Source: Burkholderiales bacterium
GTDB taxonomy: Bacteria; Pseudomonadota; Gammaproteobacteria; Burkholderiales; Usitatibacteraceae
Assembly (NCBI GenBank): GCA_025360815.1
Contig: JANYBL010000028.1
Location: forward strand, 1-47,136
Direction: 5' to 3'
Length of the DNA stretch: 47,136 nucleotides
A program made the translations under genes and the position numbers. The first letter of the stretch is position 1. Each line of letters opens with the position of its first letter. Below the pieces are notes generated by a model. That model had not been told where the DNA came from and made no database searches. It was given only the letters and a program-made list of their open reading frames with translations. This document shows, piece after piece, positions 26,591-34,068 of the stretch.

Positions 26591-27586
26591 ATGAACCATC
26601 GTTCCCATAAAAGCGTTATTCTTCGCGCCCTCGTAGTTAGCGTAGCAATGGCCACCGCCACGTTTGCGTCGTTGTCTACGTTGCCAGCCAGCGCCGCCGC
26701 GCCGATGGTCAAAAAATCGGCCCCCGGTTATTTCCGGATTATGTTGGGCGATTTTGAAGTCACCGCATTGTCTGACGGCACTGTTAATTTGCCGATGGAC
26801 AAGCTGCTCAAAAACTCCAGCGCCGAGGCGACCACCAAAGCGTTTGCAAAATATTATTTAAAAAGTCCGATCGAAACTTCGGTCAACACCTACCTCATCA
26901 ATACCGGGACCAAGTTGGTGATGATCGACACCGGCGCAGCGGGATTGTTTGGACCGACGTTGGGCAATCTGATCGCCAACTTAAAAGCATCCGGCTATCA
27001 GCCAGAGCAGATTGATGAAATTTATATCACTCACATGCACGGTGATCACATCGGTGGCCTGATGGCCGGTGATAAATTGGCGTTCGCTAATGCCATCGTG
27101 CGTGCCGACAAACGCGATGCAGATTATTGGTTAAGCCAGGCAAATATGGACAAAGCCAGCGCGGACGACAAGGGCGGTTTCCAAGGGGCGATGGCATCAA
27201 TTAATCCGTACGTAAAAGCGGGAAAGTTTTCACCGTTCCAAGGCAACACCGATCTGGTTCCTGGCGTGAAAGCGATGTCGAGCTATGGTCACACCGCAGG
27301 CCACACCACCTATATCGTCGAGAGTAAAGGCGAGAAGCTGGCGCTATGGGGCGATTTAATGCACGCCGCCGCTGTGCAGTTTGATAAACCCAGCGTCACC
27401 ATTGCATTTGATAGCGATCATAAAGCGGCAGCCGCAGAGCGCGCAAAAGCCTATGCCGACGCCGCTAAACACGGCTACATTGTCGGTGCCACGCATTTGG
27501 CGTTCCCCGGCATGGGTCGCCTTCGCGCGAATGCAAGTGGCACTGGCTACGTCTGGGTGCCGGTGAATTACACTGTGTTGCGATAG
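26591..27586 (+). CDS. exported metallo-beta-lactamase-fold hydrolase
   Basis: A 331-residue periplasmic protein. A signal peptide (about residues 1-37, ending ASAAA) precedes an MBL domain with the zinc motif THMHGDHIGG (HxHxDH), a later histidine in YGHTAGHT, the bridging aspartate in LWGDLMH and the final histidine in VGATHLAFPG. All metal ligands look intact, so it should be active; close relatives are annotated only as MBL-fold hydrolases and the substrate cannot be told. The ATG at 26591 has AGGAAG just upstream; the frame is open further but without a ribosome site. It is monocistronic and divergent from the TelA operon, with a candidate operator over its promoter. Confidence 0.9.
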   Translation: MNHRSHKSVILRALVVSVAMATATFASLSTLPASAAAPMVKKSAPGYFRIMLGDFEVTALSDGTVNLPMDKLLKNSSAEATTKAFAKYYLKSPIETSVNTYLINTGTKLVMIDTGAAGLFGPTLGNLIANLKASGYQPEQIDEIYITHMHGDHIGGLMAGDKLAFANAIVRADKRDADYWLSQANMDKASADDKGGFQGAMASINPYVKAGKFSPFQGNTDLVPGVKAMSSYGHTAGHTTYIVESKGEKLALWGDLMHAAAVQFDKPSVTIAFDSDHKAAAAERAKAYADAAKHGYIVGATHLAFPGMGRLRANASGTGYVWVPVNYTVLR

Positions 27587-27613
27587 CCTATAAAATAGAC
27601 GAAGTCCTTATTT

Positions 27614-27653
27614 GGCGGGTGTTTTCAGGCAAAAATGGCTGAAAACGCCCGCC
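27614..27653. terminator. long hairpin between convergent genes
   Basis: The arms 27614-27628 and 27639-27653 form a 15-bp stem with one mismatch (GGCGGG...CCCGCC at the base). It lies between the end of the hydrolase gene (plus) and the end of the Pat-like gene (minus). There is no long T run, but the position suggests a bidirectional transcription stop. Confidence 0.55.
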
Positions 27654-27688
27654 GATAAACGAATTTTGTGATTAAGACCTGCGCGAAT

Positions 27689-30655
27689 TTAAAGCGCCAA
27701 CGTAATCTTGATCGTGTTCACCGCATCGCCAGCCGGTTCAATCGTAAAGCCAATCACCGCAGCGAGTTTCAGCATACCCCTGTTGCCGGGCAGCACACTG
27801 CCCTCGATTTGCCGATAGCCGGCATCGCGGGCACAGCTGACGAGCGCTTTCATCAATTGCTCGCCGAGCCCTTTACCTTGCCACGCATCAGCAATGGCAA
27901 TCGCAAATTCAACCGTTTCACGGTCTGGGTTAGGGTGGTATCTGGCCACTCCAGCGATTTTTTCACGAGGGGTTTCAACAACGGTTTTAGCGCTTGTATC
28001 TGCGTCGGTTTTCGCGCCCGTTTTGCTGCCTGTTTTGTTGGCTGTTTCTGTGCCGGTGGTGGTGTCCGGCGAGAGCGCCACCAGCGCCACCAGCGCCATT
28101 TCTCGGGCGTAATCAAGCTGCGTGAAACGCGCCAGCATATCATCTGACAACGCTGATATCGGATGCAAAAAGCGATAGTAACGTGAGGTGTCCGACATTG
28201 CGGCCACGAACGCCTGCTCGCGTTCGGCATCGTCGGGGCGAATCGCACGGAGCTTCAGCGTTGATTTATCTTTGAGCTTGATTTCCCGCTCAAGCTCAAT
28301 CGGATACGGGAATATCGCCATGTGTTGGTAACGCGGCTGATGCGCAATGCCTGCCAATGGCGCCGTGGTGGTAATGGCATCAATCACGATCCGCGCGTCG
28401 ACCACGGCCGCCCCGCTGGGATGGGCCAACACCGGGTTCAAATCCATCTCGGCAATCCACGGCAATTGACAGACAATGGTGGAGACCCGCACCAGCACAT
28501 CGAGCAATGCCGCGTGGTCAATGCCGGGTACATTGCGGTAGCTATCGAGCAGACGGCTCACGCGTGTGCGCGAGATGAGCTCAGTCGCCAGCACGGCATT
28601 GAGTGGCGGCAACGCAAGTGCGGTATCACGCACTGCTTCGACCGCAACGCCGCCCGCGCCAAACGCAATGACCGGGCCGAACGCCGCATCGCGCGAAACG
28701 CCGACCAACACCTCCCGCGCAAATGGAAATTTCAACATTGGCTGGATGTTTACACCTTCGATACCCGTCGCTACGCCAGCGTCAGTAACAGTCCCAAGCA
28801 TCGCATCAGGAGCCGGACTTGGCGCGGACTTTACGCGTTTTGCCGGGGCTTTCTTTGCAGGATACTTAGCCAGATGGGCCGTTACCGCTTCCATCATTTC
28901 ATCAAACGCATGGCCGACTTGCCGCGTCGTGGCGAGGTTCAAACGAACCCCGCCGATATCGCTTTTGTGACTCACCTGCTGGCCAAGCCTCGGCGCATGA
29001 ATTTTCATCACAACCGGAAAGCCCATTCGCTTGGCGATTGCCTCTGCTTCCTCGCGGGTCGCCGCGATTTCACCAGTCGCCACTGGCAAACCGAATGCGG
29101 CTAACAATTGTTTTGCCTCAGTTTCGCTCAGCAAGGTGCGTTGTTCGGCGACCACGGTTGCGCGAATCGCGTTGGCGCGTGCGACAGCCGCGGCGCATTC
29201 TGCCAAGCTAAGCGTCGCGCTAGGTGATTCCGTGGCCGAATCCATCGCCGCGGGTGATTGCAACAAAAATGCTTGGTGCGCCCGGAAGCGGGCAAGGTAT
29301 GAGAACGCTTCAACTGCGTTTTCAGGCGTTAAGAAATTTGGAATGTGGGCAGCATCTAACCGTGCACGTCCCGCCACCACTGACGTACCGCCCAGCATCG
29401 CCGTGAACACCGGTTTGCTATGCAATACCATCGCCTGTTGCGCGGCTACAATCACGGCGTCTGCTGCGTCTTCAGCGGTGGTAACGGTTTGTGGGCAAAA
29501 CAACACCAGAAGCGCATCGACACCGGCATCGGCTGCGACCGCCTGAATTGCATCACCAAAGCGCTTCGATGTGGCATCGCCGATCAAATCAATTGGATTG
29601 CCATGCGACCAATGTGCGGGCAGGCTTGCGTCCAAGGATTTTATTGTCGCAGTCGATAAGCTGGCGAGCACTAAGCCGTTATCCGCCGCACAATCGGCGG
29701 CCACCACGCCGGGTCCGCCACCGTTGGTAATGATCGCCAAACGTGAGCCGCGCAAACTCTTCGCCAAGGTCGGTTCCGCCAGCAAACGGGCGGCCGCAAA
29801 TAGTTGCAGGGATGTCATCACCCGCAAAGCGCCGCTACGGGCGAGTGCGGCATCAAACACCGCGTCGTTGCCGGTTAACGCGCCGGTGTGACTACTGGCC
29901 GCTTTGCTGCTCGCGGCATGGCGTCCCGCTTTGAGCACCACCACCGGTTTTATCCGGGCGGCCGCTCGCAAGGCAGACAAAAATCCGCGTGCATCCTGAA
30001 TGCCTTCCACATACAGCAAAATACTCTTGGTCTCGGCGTCATTCACCAAAAAATCCAGCACTTCGCCAAAGTCCACGTCCAGCGCGCCGCCCAGCGAGAT
30101 GACGCTGGAAAATCCAATCTCTGTCGTCGCTGCCCAATCTAGAATCGCCGTGCAAACCGCACCGGATTGCGACACCAGCGCGAGTGAGCCGGGCCTGCCC
30201 GCTGTATTGGCAAACGTGGCATTGAGGCCAATGGCGGGACGCATCATGCCCACGCAATTGGGGCCGAGCAAGCGAATGCGGTAGCGTTTGGCGATTTCTT
30301 CAATAGCCTCGGCCAGTACCTTGCCTTCTGCGCCAATCTCAGCAAATCCAGCCGATAGAATCAAGGCCTCATGGATGCCGGCTTCCCCAGCGTCGCGCAA
30401 GATATTTGCGACTGTCTGTGCCGGCGTGGCGATCACGAGCAAATCCGGAGGAGCGGGTAAATCATTGAGTCTGGCATAGCAAACTTCGCCAAACACGGTG
30501 TCGTGTTTTGGATTGACGGCATAAATGGGGCCACGAAATTTGGCTGCCTGCATGTTTAGCCAAACGAATCGACCCAACGCGCCCTCGCGTTCGGTCGCGC
30601 CAATCAGCGCAACGGATTTCGGTAAAAATAGGCGCGATAGATAATGTTTCGACAT
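27689..30655 (-). CDS. Pat-type protein: ADP-forming acyl-CoA synthetase-like domains fused to a GNAT acetyltransferase
   Basis: 988 residues. An N-terminal CoA-binding domain (about 1-130, SVALIGATEREGALGRFVW) is followed by succinyl-CoA-ligase-like domains (about 140-460, with SQSGAVCTAILDWA and SSHTGALTGNDAVFDAA), an ATP-grasp domain (about 490-770) and a C-terminal GNAT acetyltransferase domain (about 800-988, with WQGKGLGEQLMKALVSCARDAGY). This layout matches Pat/PatZ/Pka protein lysine acetyltransferases, which control acetyl-CoA synthetase and other enzymes. Two low-complexity inserts stand out: a Lys/Ala/Pro-rich one near residues 604-630, and a Thr/Lys tetrapeptide repeat near 868-895 inside the GNAT domain. 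It appears to be monocistronic. Confidence 0.92.
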   Translation of the reverse strand: MSKHYLSRLFLPKSVALIGATEREGALGRFVWLNMQAAKFRGPIYAVNPKHDTVFGEVCYARLNDLPAPPDLLVIATPAQTVANILRDAGEAGIHEALILSAGFAEIGAEGKVLAEAIEEIAKRYRIRLLGPNCVGMMRPAIGLNATFANTAGRPGSLALVSQSGAVCTAILDWAATTEIGFSSVISLGGALDVDFGEVLDFLVNDAETKSILLYVEGIQDARGFLSALRAAARIKPVVVLKAGRHAASSKAASSHTGALTGNDAVFDAALARSGALRVMTSLQLFAAARLLAEPTLAKSLRGSRLAIITNGGGPGVVAADCAADNGLVLASLSTATIKSLDASLPAHWSHGNPIDLIGDATSKRFGDAIQAVAADAGVDALLVLFCPQTVTTAEDAADAVIVAAQQAMVLHSKPVFTAMLGGTSVVAGRARLDAAHIPNFLTPENAVEAFSYLARFRAHQAFLLQSPAAMDSATESPSATLSLAECAAAVARANAIRATVVAEQRTLLSETEAKQLLAAFGLPVATGEIAATREEAEAIAKRMGFPVVMKIHAPRLGQQVSHKSDIGGVRLNLATTRQVGHAFDEMMEAVTAHLAKYPAKKAPAKRVKSAPSPAPDAMLGTVTDAGVATGIEGVNIQPMLKFPFAREVLVGVSRDAAFGPVIAFGAGGVAVEAVRDTALALPPLNAVLATELISRTRVSRLLDSYRNVPGIDHAALLDVLVRVSTIVCQLPWIAEMDLNPVLAHPSGAAVVDARIVIDAITTTAPLAGIAHQPRYQHMAIFPYPIELEREIKLKDKSTLKLRAIRPDDAEREQAFVAAMSDTSRYYRFLHPISALSDDMLARFTQLDYAREMALVALVALSPDTTTGTETANKTGSKTGAKTDADTSAKTVVETPREKIAGVARYHPNPDRETVEFAIAIADAWQGKGLGEQLMKALVSCARDAGYRQIEGSVLPGNRGMLKLAAVIGFTIEPAGDAVNTIKITLAL
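27970..28060 (-). repeat. 12-bp-period repeat inside the GNAT domain of the Pat-like protein
   Basis: On the coding strand, codons fall in groups of four giving KTGS, KTGA, KTDA, DTSA and KTVV. The Thr register is kept while third positions differ, so this is an old or selected repeat. It interrupts the GNAT domain between two conserved blocks (MALVALVAL and KIAGVARYHPN), probably forming a disordered loop. Confidence 0.7.
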
Positions 30656-30778
30656 CCTAACAATCTACCTCATCCTCGTGAACGTTGTGTGAAGAAGTGA
30701 TCGCGCTGTTATAAATTGGTAAAACTAGCGCTTTAGGCTCCAACAAGCTACACCCAATAAACTTCAACGATACAAAAG

Positions 30779-31489
30779 TTATTCGCTAAAAACCCGCCGA
30801 TAACTCGTGTAATTGCAAATTACAAACAATGGCGTCCAAAGGATCAACCCTAGTAACGGGATTGCCGCGATGAAAAATGTGCCCAACATTACTGTGCTGA
30901 AGACGATCATCGGCAGCAGATTGCTGAGGAATGCAAAGAAACTCCACCGCAACGCATGCGAAGCGGGCATCGGCTTAAACGCTAGTAACGCTGCGGCAAA
31001 CCAGAAAATGCCCAGCTGTAGCAGCGAGAGGAAAACGCCAAAAAACATCAACCATTCTTTGCCATCGAAAATGCTGCGCAGCGCTTCCATATCTGGCATG
31101 CCGTTGGCATCGCGGGGTAGATTGTTGGGTAGCCCTAAGCCAACCAGCGCGAAGTTACTCACCGTCCCAATCAATAGCCCAATGGCGCCAATCATGAGCA
31201 ATGCCCGCACCGTCGTATGATCCAGCCGAAATGCCGCAACGAGATGCGCTACTGCTACCGGCTTGCCGGCATCCTGATCGCGGCATGCGAGCATAAATCC
31301 CGCAAAAAATGCCGGCTGCAAAAGATGCATGATGCTCAAACCAATATACGGAATCAGTACCAGAAAAAATGAAACGAAAAGCCATGTCGCAATCAAGCCC
31401 AGCCACGCAAAGGGTTGACGGCGAAACAATATAAATGCGCTTTTTATCCAGCTAAGGCTATCTAGGACGGGGGTATCGATCACTTGCAT
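30779..31489 (-). CDS. BPSS1780-family integral membrane protein
   Basis: A 236-residue inner-membrane protein with about six hydrophobic segments. The start DSLSWIKSAFILFRRQPFAWLGL and the later motif LQPAFFAGFMLACRDQDAGKPV match the BPSS1780 family, found mainly in betaproteobacteria and without known function. It lies 123 bp downstream of thrB on the same strand, the usual neighbour order, so it may share the thrB transcript. Its stop is followed by 123 bp without a gene before the Pat-like gene. Confidence 0.85.
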   Translation of the reverse strand: MQVIDTPVLDSLSWIKSAFILFRRQPFAWLGLIATWLFVSFFLVLIPYIGLSIMHLLQPAFFAGFMLACRDQDAGKPVAVAHLVAAFRLDHTTVRALLMIGAIGLLIGTVSNFALVGLGLPNNLPRDANGMPDMEALRSIFDGKEWLMFFGVFLSLLQLGIFWFAAALLAFKPMPASHALRWSFFAFLSNLLPMIVFSTVMLGTFFIAAIPLLGLILWTPLFVICNYTSYRRVFSE

Positions 31490-31612
31490 ATTGGCTGTCT
31501 AGTTTGTTTGGATTCAAGTCGCTAAATTTTTAGCGAATCTGTGCGGGTCGGGGATGCGAAAAAATTTAACGAATGGCTGAACGATGAGCGGTTGGAGAAA
31601 TGACGCAAAGCA

Positions 31613-32584
31613 TTAAGGCAGCAACGCAAAATTTTCCGCTTCATGCGCCACGTGATAGGCCAATAAGCGCTCTGAAAAAGGATGATCTTTCGGGTGCGTC
31701 AGTTCCGAATCACGCGGGAAGTGGTGGTAACCCAGCCGCCCCAACCATGATCGCATGGCCGCTGCGCGCAGCATTTGTGGCCATGCGGCGCGCTCGGCTG
31801 GTGTGAAAGCGCGGACGCTGACATAACCTGAGAGCAACGCCAGCGTGTTGCTTGGATCTAATTTGGCAACTGGATACGCGCCAATATCGAGGCACCAATC
31901 GTTTACAGTAATAGCCACATCGAGCAACAATTTTTCTTCTGCTGCGAAATAAAAATCAATCATTTGCGGCACGTGAAGCTCCAAATGATCGTCCCACAAA
32001 ATGTTATCGCGAAATAAATCGCCATGGATCACGCCGCGCGGCAAATCGAGCACATCAAAATTTGCCTGATGCCTTAATTCTGCGTCAAGGGCCGTATTTT
32101 CACGTGCGGATAAATGTTCTTTTAAGGCTGCCGAATAACGGTGCCACCACGAAGCTCCGCGCCAGTTGGGCATCTTCAGGGAGAAGCTCGCAGTGGCGAC
32201 ATGCATCTTTGCCAACGCGATACCAACTGCAAAACAATCCCCCGAAGTTGGATGGCTGATATCGCCACCGCTTAATCGCGATACTAGCGCCGCCGACTTG
32301 CCTTTCAGGGTTTGCAGCACCAAGCCATTTTTATCGGCGAGCGGTGTGGCACAAGGTATTGCTGCATGACTTAAATGCAGCATCAACCCCATATAAAAAT
32401 CGAGGTCCGCACGCGGAATTTTTTCGAAGATTGTCAGTACATAGCGGCCAACGGTGGTGGTCACAAAAAAGTTGGAATTTTCCACCCCAGCCGCGATGTT
32501 TTGAAAATCAATAATGTCGCCGATGTTGTAAGGCCCGACGAAAGTGCGGGCTTCGCCAATGGTGATAGGGGTGAATACGCTCAT
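31613..32584 (-). CDS. thrB: homoserine kinase (ThrB, APH-fold type)
   Basis: Phosphorylates homoserine in threonine synthesis. 323 residues from the ATG at 32584 (MSVFTPIT); the frame is open to 32683 but the added residues are unlike the family. It belongs to the aminoglycoside-phosphotransferase-like ThrB of proteobacteria, with ENSNFFVTT near the nucleotide loop, the catalytic GVIHGDLFRDNILW and the metal-binding MIDFYFA. No ribosome site is evident. Four phased TTGCA boxes lie 56-90 bp upstream of the start. It is placed between the DUF2782 and BPSS1780 genes, as in many betaproteobacteria. Confidence 0.94.
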   Translation of the reverse strand: MSVFTPITIGEARTFVGPYNIGDIIDFQNIAAGVENSNFFVTTTVGRYVLTIFEKIPRADLDFYMGLMLHLSHAAIPCATPLADKNGLVLQTLKGKSAALVSRLSGGDISHPTSGDCFAVGIALAKMHVATASFSLKMPNWRGASWWHRYSAALKEHLSARENTALDAELRHQANFDVLDLPRGVIHGDLFRDNILWDDHLELHVPQMIDFYFAAEEKLLLDVAITVNDWCLDIGAYPVAKLDPSNTLALLSGYVSVRAFTPAERAAWPQMLRAAAMRSWLGRLGYHHFPRDSELTHPKDHPFSERLLAYHVAHEAENFALLP

Positions 32585-32639
32585 GGGGCTTTTATTGGAT
32601 AAGAAGTGAAAAACGCAGTATTGGCTCAGCGGGTGTTCA

Positions 32640-32674
32640 TTGCAGTTTGTTGCAGTATTTTGCAACTCGTTGCA
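32640..32674. promoter_or_regulatory. four TTGCA boxes at exact 10-bp spacing upstream of thrB
   Basis: TTGCA occurs at 32640, 32650, 32660 and 32670, one per helical turn; on the coding strand each reads TGCAA. The intervening five bases differ. The array lies 56-90 bp upstream of the thrB ATG, where a regulator or a bent-DNA element could act. No matching regulator is known from the sequence. Confidence 0.5.
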
Positions 32675-32675
32675 T

Positions 32676-32697
32676 TCCCCCATTTGAAAATGGGGGA
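32676..32697. terminator. perfect 10-bp hairpin between the DUF2782 gene and thrB
   Basis: Arms TCCCCCATTT (32676-32685) and AAATGGGGGA (32688-32697) have only two bases between them, so the actual loop must open a few pairs. It lies about 100 bp after the DUF2782 stop and directly next to the TTGCA array. There is no T run on the minus strand, so termination is uncertain. Confidence 0.4.
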
Positions 32698-32799
32698 GGT
32701 TCTCCCGAAAAATTTCCGGAATATCCTGCGATAAAAATATAAAGGGTTAAATCGACCCGAACACAACCTAAACCAACCCGATCGCAATACCGGTACAAA

Positions 32800-33195
32800 C
32801 TACCATTCCAACAAGACCCAAGTCGGCGTCGCGATTTTTTGCTCGGGGCCGTCCGCGCGAATAAAATTGCCGTCGCCTTTTGGATCAACCAAAAAATACG
32901 ATGGGCCTTTTGCTGGCGTAATGCGCATCTTAAAAAGTTTGCCATTCATGCGGTACTCATCGACGGTGTCAGCGCCTTTTTTAACGGTTGTCACTTTCGA
33001 CTCAAGCGTTGCTTTTTCTTTAGGCGGAATCAATTCCTTTGAGGCGACCGGTGCGTCTTCAACCGGCACCGCATCTTTGGGTTTTGCACGCTCGGTCGAT
33101 TGCGCCGATGCACCGGTGGCAAGGGTGGCAATGGTCGCGAATGCCGACGAAACAACCAGCGCCACAGTGGCGGAAATCAAAGGGTTCTTTTTCAT
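32800..33195 (-). CDS. DUF2782-domain exported protein
   Basis: A 131-residue predicted periplasmic protein. A signal peptide (about residues 1-32, ending GASAQ) is followed by a Pro/Lys-rich linker and the DUF2782 domain (about 60-131: TVDEYRMNGKLFKMRITPAKGPSYFLVD). The family is of unknown function and often lies next to thrB and polA in betaproteobacteria, as here. I use the ATG at 33195 because GGAAG lies six bases before it; an in-frame TTG at 33207 contains that site. Confidence 0.87.
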   Translation of the reverse strand: MKKNPLISATVALVVSSAFATIATLATGASAQSTERAKPKDAVPVEDAPVASKELIPPKEKATLESKVTTVKKGADTVDEYRMNGKLFKMRITPAKGPSYFLVDPKGDGNFIRADGPEQKIATPTWVLLEW

Positions 33196-33255
33196 GTTCG
33201 CTTCCAATACTAAAACATCATCAAACTGCGGGAACTAACAGATCAACCGGAAAAA

Positions 33256-34011
33256 CTAGAGCGACATCTCCAGCGCTTTTTCATGCGCATTGGGCGTAAT
33301 GCTGCGCGTCGCATAATGCTCAAAAATAATATCGACCGCCTGCTGCGCATCGTCAGTTAGTTTGAATAAATCCAAATCTTTCGCGCTGATCACACCTTCG
33401 GCAAGCATCGTATCTTTAATCCAATCTAGCAGGCCTGCCCAAAAGGAGCTTCCCACCAGCACCACCGGGAACCGGCGAATCTTGCCTGTTTGTATGAGTG
33501 TCATCGCTTCAAACAGTTCATCAAGTGTGCCGAATCCGCCGGGCATCACCACATAAGCCACGGCATGTTTCACGAACATCGTTTTACGCGCAAAGAAGTG
33601 CTGGAACGACATTGATACATCTTGATAGCCGTTCCCACCCTGCTCGAAAGGCAATACGATATTTAGACCGATGCTGGGGCTTTTGCCTGCCAACGCCCCT
33701 TTGTTTGCCGCTTCCATAATGCCGGGACCGCCGCCCGAGAGGACGCCAAAGCCTGAATCAGACAATTTGCGGGCAATGTCCTCAGTCAACGCATAGTAAG
33801 GGTTGCTTTCCTTCAAGCGAGCGCTGCCAAAGATGGCGACGGCTGGCGAGATGTTTTCTAACTTATCAGTGGCCGAAACCATTTCGGCGATAATGTTAAA
33901 CATCCACCACGATTCCCGCGCCGCCGTGAGCGATTGCAGCGTCAACGCCGGGTCAGCCCGTTGCGGAATCTTTAACGCCGATCTATTTTTAGCTTGTGTC
34001 GCATCCAACAT
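33256..34011 (-). CDS. LOG-family Rossmann-fold protein (TIGR00730 type)
   Basis: 251 residues from the ATG at 34011, chosen because GGAG lies five bases upstream; the frame is open to 34077. The lysine decarboxylase-like/LOG fold has AIFGSARLKESNPYY, FGVLSGGGPGIMEAANKGA and the signature VVMPGGFGTLDELFEAM (PGGxGTxxE). Members cleave cytokinin-type nucleotide monophosphates or related AMP derivatives, although the label lysine decarboxylase is often used wrongly. It is divergent from polA, with only 57 bp between the start codons, so both promoters must lie in that gap or overlap it. Confidence 0.9.
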   Translation of the reverse strand: MLDATQAKNRSALKIPQRADPALTLQSLTAARESWWMFNIIAEMVSATDKLENISPAVAIFGSARLKESNPYYALTEDIARKLSDSGFGVLSGGGPGIMEAANKGALAGKSPSIGLNIVLPFEQGGNGYQDVSMSFQHFFARKTMFVKHAVAYVVMPGGFGTLDELFEAMTLIQTGKIRRFPVVLVGSSFWAGLLDWIKDTMLAEGVISAKDLDLFKLTDDAQQAVDIIFEHYATRSITPNAHEKALEMSL

Positions 34012-34068
34012 TATTTCTCCAATCACCAAGTCATTTCCGCTAACTTTACCATTCGAGCGATCAACCGT

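Noticed and set aside
28322-29104. 260-residue plus-strand frame opposite the Pat-like gene
   Set aside because: It is antisense to a clear 988-residue gene, and its His/Arg-rich composition is typical of a shadow frame.
32640-32674. CRISPR-like repetition upstream of thrB
   Set aside because: The boxes are only five bases long with five-base intervals, so this cannot be a CRISPR array; kept as a regulatory candidate.
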